Positions 7,383 to 14,882 of a stretch of 28,047 bases of DNA are shown one piece after another (the first letter of the stretch is position 1; the number at the start of each line of letters is the position of its first letter). This DNA comes from an uncultured Lachnospiraceae bacterium. Its GTDB lineage: Bacteria > Bacillota > Clostridia > Lachnospirales > Lachnospiraceae. The DNA is taken from NCBI GenBank assembly GCA_910583835.1, contig CAJTYM010000041.1, positions 6,666-34,712 on the forward strand. The letters are read 5' to 3'. The notes beneath the pieces were generated by a model. The model saw only the letters and a program-made list of their open reading frames with translations. It did not search any database and was not told the origin of the DNA. Position numbers and translations under genes: made by a program.

Positions 7383-8390
7383 TTGCTCATCAGAGAGAAT
7401 ATAGAGCTGTTAGAAAGGACCTATTTAAGTCCTTTTGCAACGTTGAGCGAGAATTCCAAGGGGCGTGACAGAGAGGAAGAGCAGTGCGATATCCGCCCGG
7501 TTTTCCAGAGGGACCGTGACAGGATATTGCACTGCAAATCATTCCGCCGACTGAAGCATAAGACCCAGGTCTTTCTGACGCCGCGGGGGGACCATTACCG
7601 TACCAGGCTGACCCATACGCTGGAGGTTTCCCAGAATGCCCGTACGATAGCCAAGGCGCTCAGGCTGAATGAAGATTTGGTGGAGGCGATTGCGCTGGGG
7701 CATGATTTGGGACATACGCCTTTTGGACATGCAGGGGAGCGGATATTGAACAGCATCTGTGAGGGCGGTTTCCGGCATAATGAGCAGAGTGTCCGCATTG
7801 TAGAGAAGTTAGAGAAAGACGGCGAGGGGCTGAACCTGACCTGGGAGGTGCGGGATGGGATTTTAAACCATCAGACCAATAGGATGCCTTCCACCCTGGA
7901 GGGCAAGATTGTGCGGCTTTCTGATAAGATTGCATATATTAACCATGACATAGACGATGCCATACGTGCGCGCGTATTGTCTGAGGAGGATATTCCCATG
8001 GAATACCGGGGGATTCTGGGAATGACTTCCAAGCAGCGCTTGGACAACCTGATTCACAATATCATCACCAACAGTTTGGGGAAGAATGATATCTGTATGT
8101 CAAAGGAAGTGGAGACGGCGATGAAAGCCCTGCGCAAGTTCATGTTTGAGAAGGTGTACTGTAATTCTGTAGCCAAAGGCGAGGAGGAGCGGGCGGAGGG
8201 GCTGCTTTGCCGCCTGTTCCAGTATTACATAGAACACATAGATGAGATGCCGATGTGGTATCTGGGAATGATGGAGCAGGGACAGACGCGGGAGCGCGTT
8301 GTCTGTGACTATATTGCGGGGATGACGGACCAGTATGCGATTGCCAAATATGAAGAGTATTTCATGCCCAAGGCGTGGCAGGTGAACTGA
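7383..8390 (+). CDS. dgt: dGTPase-like HD-domain triphosphohydrolase
   Basis: The 335-residue protein belongs to the deoxyguanosine-triphosphate triphosphohydrolase-like HD family, which removes triphosphate from dNTPs. The metal-binding set is clear: His78 (RLTHTLEV), His107-Asp108 (LGHDLGH) and Asp181 (LSDKIAYINHD). The N-terminal part FRRLKHKTQVF is also typical. The start is a TTG at 7383 with AGAGGTGA (7369-7376) upstream; no ATG lies near. It is the first gene of the cluster dgt-dnaG-rpoD-trmK, the usual order in Lachnospiraceae, which supports a role in nucleotide homeostasis alongside replication. The last 24 bases are duplicated directly downstream (see the repeat at 8367-8424). The symbol reflects family membership; substrate preference within the dGTPase-like group is not certain. 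Confidence 0.92.
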   Translation: MLIRENIELLERTYLSPFATLSENSKGRDREEEQCDIRPVFQRDRDRILHCKSFRRLKHKTQVFLTPRGDHYRTRLTHTLEVSQNARTIAKALRLNEDLVEAIALGHDLGHTPFGHAGERILNSICEGGFRHNEQSVRIVEKLEKDGEGLNLTWEVRDGILNHQTNRMPSTLEGKIVRLSDKIAYINHDIDDAIRARVLSEEDIPMEYRGILGMTSKQRLDNLIHNIITNSLGKNDICMSKEVETAMKALRKFMFEKVYCNSVAKGEEERAEGLLCRLFQYYIEHIDEMPMWYLGMMEQGQTRERVVCDYIAGMTDQYAIAKYEEYFMPKAWQVN

Positions 8391-8424
8391 GCATTTTGTT
8401 CCCAAGGCGTGGCAGGTGAACTGA
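8367..8424 (+). repeat. 24-nt direct duplication of the dgt 3' end
   Basis: The last 24 bases of dgt, starting CCCAAGGCGTGG and ending with its TGA (8367-8390), recur exactly at 8401-8424, separated by 10 nt. The second copy abuts the primase Shine-Dalgarno AAAGGAG (8424-8430). The offset is 34 nt, so the copy is out of frame and not part of the protein. Confidence 0.95.
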
Positions 8425-8436
8425 AAGGAGATATGG

Positions 8437-10218
8437 ATGCCGTATTATTCCGATGAGCTTATAGAAGAAGTCCGTTTGGCCAACGATATCGTAAATGTGA
8501 TTTCTGATTATGTGCGTTTGCAGAAAAAGGGCAGTACCCATTTTGGACTCTGTCCTTTTCATAACGAGAAGACGCCCTCCTTTTCTGTGAGCCAGGGGAA
8601 GCAGATGTATTACTGTTTTGGTTGCGGGGCGGGAGGAAATGTCATCACCTTTTTGATGCAGTATGAGAATTATACATTTCAGGAGGCGCTGCAGGCGCTG
8701 GCGCAGAGAGCGGGGATAGAGCTCCCCAGGCAGGAGATGTCTGGCAGGGCGAGGCAGGAGGCTGACAGGCGTGCGAGGATTTTGGAAGTCAATAAGGTGG
8801 CGGCGAAATATTTTTATGCCCAGCTGAGAATGGAACAGGGGCAGCATGGAATAGCTTATTTCGAGAAACGCGGGCTTTCCACGGAGACTTTGAAAAAATT
8901 CGGGCTTGGATATGCCAACAAGTTCAGCGATGATTTGTACCAATATCTGCGCAAACAGGGATATGAGGATGAACTGCTGAAAGATTCCGGTCTGGTAACG
9001 ATTGATGAGCAGCGGGGAGGGCGTGATAAGTTCTGGAATCGTGTGATGTTTCCGATTATGGATGTCAATAACCGCGTGATTGGTTTCGGCGGGCGCGTAA
9101 TGGGGGAGGGGGAGCCGAAATACCTCAATTCCCCGGAGACAATGATTTTTGACAAGAGCCGCAACCTGTATGGGTTAAATTTTGCCAGAAGCTCAAGGAA
9201 ACATTATATCCTCCTGTGCGAGGGGTATATGGATGTGATTGCGCTGCATCAGGCAGGATTTGACAATGCGGTGGCATCTCTGGGCACATCGTTTACTGCG
9301 GGCCATGCGAATCTGCTCAAACGGTATACCAAGGAAGTTTGCTGTACGTTTGACAGTGATGGCGCGGGGGTTAAGGCGGCGCTGCGCGCCATCCCGCTTT
9401 TAAAGGAGGCGGGTATCAGTGCGAAGATAGTGAAAATGAATCCTTATAAGGACCCCGATGAATTTATCAAGGCCCAAGGGGCGGATAGCTATCAGAAACG
9501 CATCGATGAAGCGCAGAACAGCTTTTTGTTTGAGACAGAAGTCTTAGAGCAAGGATATGATTTGGGAGACCCGGAGAGCAAGACAGCATTTTTCAATGAG
9601 ATTGCCGGGAAAATTTTAGGGTTTGAGGAGGAGTTGGAGCGAAATAATTACATAGAAGCGGTAGCCAGGAAATATCAGATTGGGTTTGAAAACCTGCGCA
9701 AGCTGGTGGTGCACCAGGGGACGCGCGCCGGTCTTAGGAGGGAGAGCAGGCAGCTGAAATCAGGAATCAGTGAGAAGAAGAAAAGGGAAGACGGCATGAA
9801 GCAGTCGCAGAAACTGATGCTCACATGGCTGATTGAAGAACCAGAGCTTTTTCCGCAGATAAGCCCTTATCTGGGAGCGGAGGATTTTACGGAGGATTTG
9901 TACCGGCAGGCAGCCGAGATGGTTTTTTCCCAGTACCGGGAGGGAAAACTCAATCCGGCTGGAATTATCAGCCGGTTTGCGGAGGAAGAACAGCAGCGGG
10001 AGATTGCATCATTGTTTAATGCACGGCTCAAGGAAGTCACGACTCCTGCTGAGAAAGAGAAAGCGTTGCGGGAGACGGTCATCCGGCTGAAGGAGAACAG
10101 CATCCAATATCGTTCGAGACATTTACAGCCGACCGATATGGAGGGACTTCAGAAGCTCATTGCTGACAAGAAGGCGATGGAGGCGTTAAAAAACGCAAAG
10201 CATAATATTACTAAATAA
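8437..10218 (+). CDS. dnaG: DNA primase
   Basis: The 593-residue primase makes RNA primers for chromosome replication and is loaded by the replicative helicase. The N-terminal CHC2 zinc finger has Cys39, His42, Cys60 and Cys63 (LCPFHNEKTPSFS, YYCFGCGAGG). The catalytic core includes the conserved GFGGRVM and YLNSPET region (216-234) and a TOPRIM fold with Glu262 and Asp266 (LLCEGYMDVI) and Asp306/Asp308 (FDSDGAG). The C-terminal third is the helical helicase-interaction domain. AAAGGAG (8424-8430) is 6 nt before the ATG; the ATG at 8433 is out of frame. It sits between dgt and rpoD, the macromolecular-synthesis operon core of Gram-positives. The length is normal for the family. Confidence 0.98.
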   Translation: MPYYSDELIEEVRLANDIVNVISDYVRLQKKGSTHFGLCPFHNEKTPSFSVSQGKQMYYCFGCGAGGNVITFLMQYENYTFQEALQALAQRAGIELPRQEMSGRARQEADRRARILEVNKVAAKYFYAQLRMEQGQHGIAYFEKRGLSTETLKKFGLGYANKFSDDLYQYLRKQGYEDELLKDSGLVTIDEQRGGRDKFWNRVMFPIMDVNNRVIGFGGRVMGEGEPKYLNSPETMIFDKSRNLYGLNFARSSRKHYILLCEGYMDVIALHQAGFDNAVASLGTSFTAGHANLLKRYTKEVCCTFDSDGAGVKAALRAIPLLKEAGISAKIVKMNPYKDPDEFIKAQGADSYQKRIDEAQNSFLFETEVLEQGYDLGDPESKTAFFNEIAGKILGFEEELERNNYIEAVARKYQIGFENLRKLVVHQGTRAGLRRESRQLKSGISEKKKREDGMKQSQKLMLTWLIEEPELFPQISPYLGAEDFTEDLYRQAAEMVFSQYREGKLNPAGIISRFAEEEQQREIASLFNARLKEVTTPAEKEKALRETVIRLKENSIQYRSRHLQPTDMEGLQKLIADKKAMEALKNAKHNITK

Positions 10219-10256
10219 GGACAAAATATAAACAACGAATGGAAGGAAGAAACGAA

Positions 10257-11360
10257 ATGGAAGAAAAAAGTGCTAAATTTGTTGAGAAACTGCAGGAATT
10301 GTTAGCAATGGCAAAAAAGAAAAAAAATGTCCTGGAATATCAGGAGATTAATGATTTCTTTCATGACATGGAGTTGGATGCAGAACAGTTTGAGAAGATT
10401 TTAGATTTTCTGGAGACCAACAATATTGATGTGCTGCGGATTTCTGAGGAAGAGGAGGATGAAGATATTCTCATTGATGAGGAAGATGAAGTGGAAGTTG
10501 AGAATATTGACCTTTCCGTCCCGGATGGAATTTCCATTGAAGATCCCGTTCGTATGTATTTGAAGGAGATTGGCAAGGTTGCGCTGCTCAGTGCGGAGGA
10601 GGAAATCGAGCTGGCAAAGCGCATGGAGCTTGGGGATCAGGAAGCAAAGAAACGTTTGGCAGAAGCGAATCTGCGCCTGGTTGTCTCAATTGCCAAGCGG
10701 TACGTGGGACGCGGAATGCTGTTTCTGGATCTGATTCAGGAGGGGAACCTGGGCCTTATTAAGGCAGTGGAGAAATTTGACTACCGCAAGGGGTACAAGT
10801 TCTCCACGTATGCGACCTGGTGGATTCGCCAGGCAATTACCAGGGCCATTGCGGACCAGGCGAGGACAATCCGTATCCCGGTGCATATGGTTGAGACCAT
10901 CAATAAGCTGATTCGCGTTTCCAGGCAGCTCTTGCAGGAGTTAGGGCGCGAGCCGACCCCCGAGGAGATTGCGGAGGAGATGAACATGCCGGTAGAGCGT
11001 GTGCGGGAAATCCTCAAAATTTCCCAGGAACCGGTGTCTTTAGAGACGCCTATCGGCGAGGAGGAGGACAGCCACCTTGGCGATTTTATCCAGGATGACA
11101 ACGTGCCGGTTCCGGCGGAGGCGGCAGCGTTTACCTTGCTGAAAGAACAATTGGTAGAGGTATTGAGTACGCTTACAGAGCGGGAGCAGAAAGTACTGCG
11201 CCTGCGTTTTGGCTTGGACGACGGACGTGCCAGGACATTGGAGGAGGTCGGCAAAGAGTTCAATGTGACCAGGGAGCGTATCCGTCAGATTGAGGCGAAG
11301 GCATTGCGTAAGCTGCGCCATCCCAGCCGCAGCCGTAAGCTCAAGGACTATCTGGATTGA
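10257..11360 (+). CDS. rpoD: Primary sigma factor (sigma-70/sigma-A)
   Basis: The 367-residue protein directs RNA polymerase to housekeeping promoters. An acidic stretch (about 64-83) follows a short region 1.1. Region 1.2 begins at DPVRMYLKEIG (96-106). Region 2 contains RLVVSIAKRYVGRGM and FSTYATWWIRQAITRA (about 140-197). Region 3 follows, and region 4 has LRLRFGLDDG and the helix-turn-helix VTRERIRQIEAKALRKLRHP (337-356). The ATG at 10257 is chosen over the in-frame ATG at 10239 because GGAAGGAAG (10239-10247) serves as its Shine-Dalgarno and nothing suitable precedes 10239. It lies 38 nt after dnaG and its stop overlaps trmK by one base. Promoters in the window fit its TTGACA/TATAAT specificity. 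Confidence 0.98.
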   Translation: MEEKSAKFVEKLQELLAMAKKKKNVLEYQEINDFFHDMELDAEQFEKILDFLETNNIDVLRISEEEEDEDILIDEEDEVEVENIDLSVPDGISIEDPVRMYLKEIGKVALLSAEEEIELAKRMELGDQEAKKRLAEANLRLVVSIAKRYVGRGMLFLDLIQEGNLGLIKAVEKFDYRKGYKFSTYATWWIRQAITRAIADQARTIRIPVHMVETINKLIRVSRQLLQELGREPTPEEIAEEMNMPVERVREILKISQEPVSLETPIGEEEDSHLGDFIQDDNVPVPAEAAAFTLLKEQLVEVLSTLTEREQKVLRLRFGLDDGRARTLEEVGKEFNVTRERIRQIEAKALRKLRHPSRSRKLKDYLD

Positions 11361-12097
11361 TGAAGAAAATGATTCAATTATCTCAGAGATTACAGGCTGT
11401 CGCCAACCTCGTGGGGGAAACCGGGGTTGTGGCAGACATCGGCACGGACCATGGGTACATACCGGTTTATCTTGTTTCCTCCGGCAAAGCAGAGCAGGCA
11501 ATCGCCATGGATGTAAATCCGGGCCCGCTGCAGCGGGCTTTGGAGCATATCGAGCAGTTTCATTTGCAGGAACGGATAGAAACGAGGCTTTCGGATGGCG
11601 TGAAAGCGCTGCAGCCCGGGGAAGCACAGGCAATTGTGATTGCTGGGATGGGCGGCGCCTTGATGACGCGCATCCTCTCCGAGGGGGAAGAAGTTGCGCA
11701 CATGGCAAAGCCCCTGGTGCTGCAGCCGCAGTCGGAGCTTCCGGCTTTCCGCCATTTTCTGGCAGAGCATGGATACCGGATTCTTGAAGAAGACATGGTG
11801 TATGAGGACGGCAAGTTTTACAGCATGATGGCGGCATCATGGGTGGGACGAGCAGGGAGCAGCACAGGGGCGGCAGCAGTGCGGGCAGGGCAGATGACGG
11901 AACCTGACTATAAATATGGTCCTTTGCTGCTGGCGGGCAGGCATCCTGTCCTTCGGCAGTATTTGCTGCAGCAGAGAATGCAGAAATACAGGATATTGGA
12001 GAATTTGGGGAAAAATGCCAGGCAGGACGTGTCAGGGCGCAGAGCGCAGCTGCTGCAGGACCTGCAGGAAATAGAGGGAATTTTGGAGTTATGGTAA
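11360..12097 (+). CDS. trmK: tRNA (adenine(22)-N1)-methyltransferase, TrmK family
   Basis: The 245-residue class I SAM-dependent methyltransferase of the TrmK/YqfN family methylates N1 of adenine 22 in tRNA. The SAM-binding motif is VADIGTDHGY (24-33), with acidic Asp51 at the end of strand 2 (AIAMDVNPG), then IAGMGG (94-99) and LQPQSE (121-126), all typical of this family. The ATG overlaps the rpoD stop (TGATG at 11358-11362), so translation is probably coupled; a TTG three bases earlier adds one residue at most. Adjacency to rpoD and a Nif3-like gene is the standard arrangement in Gram-positives. A weak 6-bp hairpin (12097-12116) follows. Confidence 0.93.
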   Translation: MKKMIQLSQRLQAVANLVGETGVVADIGTDHGYIPVYLVSSGKAEQAIAMDVNPGPLQRALEHIEQFHLQERIETRLSDGVKALQPGEAQAIVIAGMGGALMTRILSEGEEVAHMAKPLVLQPQSELPAFRHFLAEHGYRILEEDMVYEDGKFYSMMAASWVGRAGSSTGAAAVRAGQMTEPDYKYGPLLLAGRHPVLRQYLLQQRMQKYRILENLGKNARQDVSGRRAQLLQDLQEIEGILELW

Positions 12098-12158
12098 GCT
12101 GCAAAATGAGGCAGCTGTTATTTAATATATAATGACAGGATGGAAGGGAGAAGGTATT

Positions 12159-12941
12159 ATGACATGCCGTGAAATCATAGCATTGTTACAGGAACAGTCA
12201 CCGGAAACGTTTGCCTGCGAATGGGACAATGTAGGTCTTTTGGTCGGAAATTTTGAGCAGGAAATAAAAAAGATTTACATAGCGTTGGATGCAACCGAGG
12301 AGGGGATTGATGAGGCCATAGCAGAAGGGGCAGATTTGCTGCTTACGCATCACCCCCTGATTTTTAAAGGTCTCAAGAAGGTCAACACAGAGGATTTTAC
12401 CGGCAGGCGTGTGGTGAAGCTGATAGAGAATCATATTTCCTGTTATGCCATGCACACGAATTTTGATGTGAAAGGCATGGCGGAACTGGCGGCAGCATGC
12501 ATGGGACTGTCGGAGTGCGAGGTTTTGGACGTTACCTGCAATGGGGCGGAAGGTTCCGAGGGAATCGGCAGGGTTGGCATGCTGCCCGCGGAAATATCAT
12601 TGGAGAAATGCATCGCTTTTGTGAAGCAGGCATTTGCCGTGGATACGGTGAAAGTGTTTGGGGATATAAAGCAGCCGGTAAGAAAGGCGGCAATTTGCCC
12701 TGGTTCCGGCAAGAGCGTGATTTCCCATGCACTCTGTGCAGGTGCAGATGTCTTAATTACCGGGGATATTGACCATCATGAGGGGATTGATGCAGCAGAC
12801 CAGGGACTTGCCATCATTGATGCCGGGCATTATGGGGTGGAAAAGCTTTTCATTCCCTATATGGTCCAGTATCTCAGGGAGAGGGCACAAGGCATTGAGG
12901 TTGTGGGGCAGCCGGTGAAACAGCCGTTTCGCTATCTATAG
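12159..12941 (+). CDS. Nif3-like dinuclear metal-centre protein
   Basis: The 260-residue protein is of the NIF3/YqfO/YbgI family, which forms toroidal hexamers with a two-metal site; its physiological role is unsettled, and it is sometimes annotated as a GTP cyclohydrolase I type 2 homologue. Metal ligands fit His64-His65 (LLTHHPLIF), Asp103 (NFDV), His224 and Glu228 (DAGHYGVEK). TGDIDHHEG (201-209) is also typical. It is the short form without the middle PII-like insertion found in some relatives. The start at 12159 is preferred over the in-frame ATG at 12132 because GGGAGAAGG (12146-12154) lies just upstream. It follows trmK after 61 nt, a conserved pairing, and is followed by a long inverted repeat that begins at its stop codon. 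Confidence 0.93.
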   Translation: MTCREIIALLQEQSPETFACEWDNVGLLVGNFEQEIKKIYIALDATEEGIDEAIAEGADLLLTHHPLIFKGLKKVNTEDFTGRRVVKLIENHISCYAMHTNFDVKGMAELAAACMGLSECEVLDVTCNGAEGSEGIGRVGMLPAEISLEKCIAFVKQAFAVDTVKVFGDIKQPVRKAAICPGSGKSVISHALCAGADVLITGDIDHHEGIDAADQGLAIIDAGHYGVEKLFIPYMVQYLRERAQGIEVVGQPVKQPFRYL

Positions 12942-12978
12942 CGAACGACAAAAACAAAAATTTTTGTCGTTCACTATA
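12937..12978. repeat. Long inverted repeat between the Nif3-like and kinase genes
   Basis: TATAG (12937-12941), one unpaired base, then GAACGACAAAAA (12943-12954), a 6-nt A-rich loop, TTTTTGTCGTTC (12961-12972), one unpaired base and CTATA (12974-12978). This gives 12 perfect pairs, a mismatch and 5 more. The A/T-rich part is at the loop end and no T run follows the stem, unlike a classical terminator. It may be a protein-binding dyad, an mRNA hairpin, or a decayed bidirectional terminator. Confidence 0.8.
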
Positions 12979-12996
12979 TAAATGTAGGAGGACAGG

Positions 12997-14661
12997 ATGA
13001 AAAAAGCGACATATCGAATCATAGTCAATGGGGAGGAAAAAAGCTACCCGGCAGGCACATCGTTTTCAGAACTTGCCCGGGAGTACCAAGAGCAGTACGA
13101 GGATGATATTGTGCTGGTCATGTTTAACAACCGTCTGAAAGAATTACATAAAACGCTGAAAACAGACGGAGAACTTACCTTTGTGACGACCAGGGACAGG
13201 GCTGGCAGGAAAGCCTACCGGCGCAGCGTTACCTTTTTGATGCAGCGTGCAGTCCATAACCTTGCGGAGGAGGATGGGAAAACTGTTTCCGTGCGGGTGG
13301 AGCATTCCATCAGCCAGGGATATTACTGCGAATTGACTGGAGAAGTTCCGGATGAATCTTATATTTCCAGGCTGAAAAGCGAGATGCTTAAGCTTGTGGA
13401 GGAAAAGATTCCTATCAAGAAGAAAAGCATTTCTACAGACGAAGCAGTTGCGCTGTTTCGGGAATTTGGTATGCGTGATAAGGAGCGTTTGTTTGCTTAC
13501 CGCCGCAGTTCCAAAGTAAATATATACAGCATTGGCGGTTATGAAGATTATTTCTATGGGTATATGGTTCCAGACACCGGGTATCTCAAATATTTTGAAC
13601 TGGCATTGTATGAGGGCGGGTTTGTGCTGCTGTTTCCCGACAAGGATACGAAGACGCCGTCCCAATTCATTCCGTCCCATAAGCTGTTCCATGTGCTCAA
13701 AGAATCCGCGGAATGGGGAGAGAAGCTGGACATCGGCACGATCGGCGCCTTGAATGATGCGATTGCCCAGGGACGTATCCGCGATGTGATTCTGGTGTCA
13801 GAGGCTTTGATGGAGCGCAAGATTGGCAGGATGGCGGAGGATATTGCCGCCATGCCGGATAAGAAATTTGTGATGATTGCGGGACCGTCTTCCTCCGGCA
13901 AGACTACCTTTTCCCACAGGCTTTCCATACAGATGATGGCGTTAGGGCTTAAGCCGCATCCAATCGCCTTGGATGATTACTATGTGGACCGGGTGGATAC
14001 GCCGAAACATCCTGATGGGACCTACAATTTTGAATGTCTCGAAGCCTTGGATATTGAACTGTTCAACCGCGACATGTCAGCGCTTTTGGCTGGTGAGCGG
14101 GTGGAACTGCCTATTTATAATTTCCGTACCGGAAAACGCGAATATAAAGGAATATATAAGCAGCTTGGGGAAAATGATATCCTGGTGTTGGAGGGGATAC
14201 ATGGGCTGAATGACAAATTGTCCTACTCCTTGCCCAAGTCCAGCAAGCTGAAAATTTATATCAGTGCGCTGACACAGCTAAATATTGACGAGCATAACAG
14301 CCTGCCTACCACGGACGGGCGGATGATACGGCGGATGGTCCGGGATGCCCGCACCAGAAATATTTCCGCCAAAGAGACGATTGCCATGTGGGGTTCGGTG
14401 CGCAGAGGAGAGGAGCAGTATATCTTCCCCTTCCAGGAGGAGGCGGACATTATGTTCAATTCGGCGCTGATTTATGAACTTGCCGTACTGAAACAGTATG
14501 CGGAGCCGCTGCTGTTTGAGATTGACAAGAGCTGTCCCGAGTATGTAGAGGCTAAGCGGCTGCTGAAATTTTTGGATTATTTTCTTCCGGTGCCCAGCGA
14601 GGATATCGGCAAAAATTCGATTTTGCGGGAGTTTATCGGCGGAAGCTGCTTTGGTGTATGA
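12997..14661 (+). CDS. TGS-domain nucleoside (uridine) kinase-like protein
   Basis: This 554-residue protein joins two parts. Residues 1 to about 190 resemble the TGS and following domain of threonyl-tRNA synthetase (start ATYRIIVNGEEKSYPAG). The C-terminal part, from about 285, is a P-loop kinase of the uridine kinase/phosphoribulokinase family with Walker A GPSSSGKTT (296-304), IALDDYYVDR and IYNFRTGKRE. It probably phosphorylates a nucleoside such as uridine or cytidine; the TGS-like part may regulate it or bind RNA, which is inference. AGGAGG (12986-12991) precedes the ATG by 5 nt. Such fusions are common in Clostridia, often at this genomic position. Its stop codon TGA (14659-14661) overlaps the first arm of the repeated leader region that follows. 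Confidence 0.9.
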   Translation: MKKATYRIIVNGEEKSYPAGTSFSELAREYQEQYEDDIVLVMFNNRLKELHKTLKTDGELTFVTTRDRAGRKAYRRSVTFLMQRAVHNLAEEDGKTVSVRVEHSISQGYYCELTGEVPDESYISRLKSEMLKLVEEKIPIKKKSISTDEAVALFREFGMRDKERLFAYRRSSKVNIYSIGGYEDYFYGYMVPDTGYLKYFELALYEGGFVLLFPDKDTKTPSQFIPSHKLFHVLKESAEWGEKLDIGTIGALNDAIAQGRIRDVILVSEALMERKIGRMAEDIAAMPDKKFVMIAGPSSSGKTTFSHRLSIQMMALGLKPHPIALDDYYVDRVDTPKHPDGTYNFECLEALDIELFNRDMSALLAGERVELPIYNFRTGKREYKGIYKQLGENDILVLEGIHGLNDKLSYSLPKSSKLKIYISALTQLNIDEHNSLPTTDGRMIRRMVRDARTRNISAKETIAMWGSVRRGEEQYIFPFQEEADIMFNSALIYELAVLKQYAEPLLFEIDKSCPEYVEAKRLLKFLDYFLPVPSEDIGKNSILREFIGGSCFGV

Positions 14662-14701
14662 CCTAAGGAGGGACCCACGAAGTGGGAGGATGCCTTAGGT
14701 C
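14660..14701 (+). repeat. Leader module 1: two-tier hairpin at the kinase stop codon
   Basis: Outer stem GACCTAAGG (14660-14668) with CCTTAGGTC (14693-14701), 9 perfect pairs. An internal loop separates it from an inner stem CCCAC (14674-14678) with GTGGG (14682-14686), closed by GAA. The first arm overlaps the kinase stop. The stem is not followed by a T run, so simple termination is unlikely. Confidence 0.8.
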
Positions 14702-14739
14702 TTGTAGAACAGCCAAAGAGGTAAGATGACCTAAGGAGG
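14679..14739 (+). repeat. 61-nt direct repeat, copy A
   Basis: It begins GAAGTGGGAGGATGCC and ends GACCTAAGGAGG, and is identical base for base to copy B at 14818-14878. It contains CCTTAGGTC (14693-14701), the segment CAAAGAGGTAAG, and the mini-frame ATG ACC TAA (14727-14735) next to a Shine-Dalgarno-like AGGAGG. Confidence 0.93.
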
Positions 14740-14747
14740 GACCATAT

Positions 14748-14791
14748 GGCATGAGGGGGGACCCAACGAAGTTGGGGAGAGCCCTGATGCC
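14748..14791 (+). repeat. Leader module 2: related two-tier hairpin
   Basis: Outer stem GGCATGAGGG (14748-14757) with CCCTGATGCC (14782-14791), one G-G mismatch, and inner stem CCCAAC (14762-14767) with GTTGGG (14771-14776) closed by GAA. The layout copies module 1 (outer stem, purine internal loop with GGGA, CCC-rich inner stem, GAA loop), but the stem sequences differ in a compensated way. That suggests selection for RNA structure. Confidence 0.75.
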
Positions 14792-14817
14792 TCCTATCGT
14801 TTTCAAAGAGGTAAAAG

Positions 14818-14878
14818 GAAGTGGGAGGATGCCTTAGGTCTTGTAGAACAGCCAAAGAGGTAAGATGACCTAAGGAGG
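14818..14878 (+). promoter_or_regulatory. 61-nt repeat copy B: hairpin that can hide the AraC-gene ribosome binding site
   Basis: This exact second copy lacks the upstream half of module 1. Its CCTTAGGTC (14832-14840) is perfectly complementary to GACCTAAGG (14867-14875), which holds most of the TAAGGAGG Shine-Dalgarno (14871-14878) of the regulator at 14883. That 9-bp hairpin would block translation. The earlier GACCTAAGG at 14729-14737 could compete for CCTTAGGTC and free the site. A three-codon frame ATG ACC TAA (14865-14873) overlaps the Shine-Dalgarno. Pairings are seen in the sequence; the switch is inference. Confidence 0.6.
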
Positions 14879-14882
14879 AATC

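Noticed and set aside
11040..12104. A 354-codon open frame on the - strand across rpoD and trmK
   Set aside because: It is antisense to two certain genes, and its translation is low-complexity Pro/Ala/Cys with no family features.
12097..12133. Hairpin AGCTGC/GCAGCT and TATAAT (12128-12133) as terminator and promoter between trmK and the Nif3-like gene
   Set aside because: The stem is short, the T run is poor, and no -35 lies at a suitable distance before the TATAAT.
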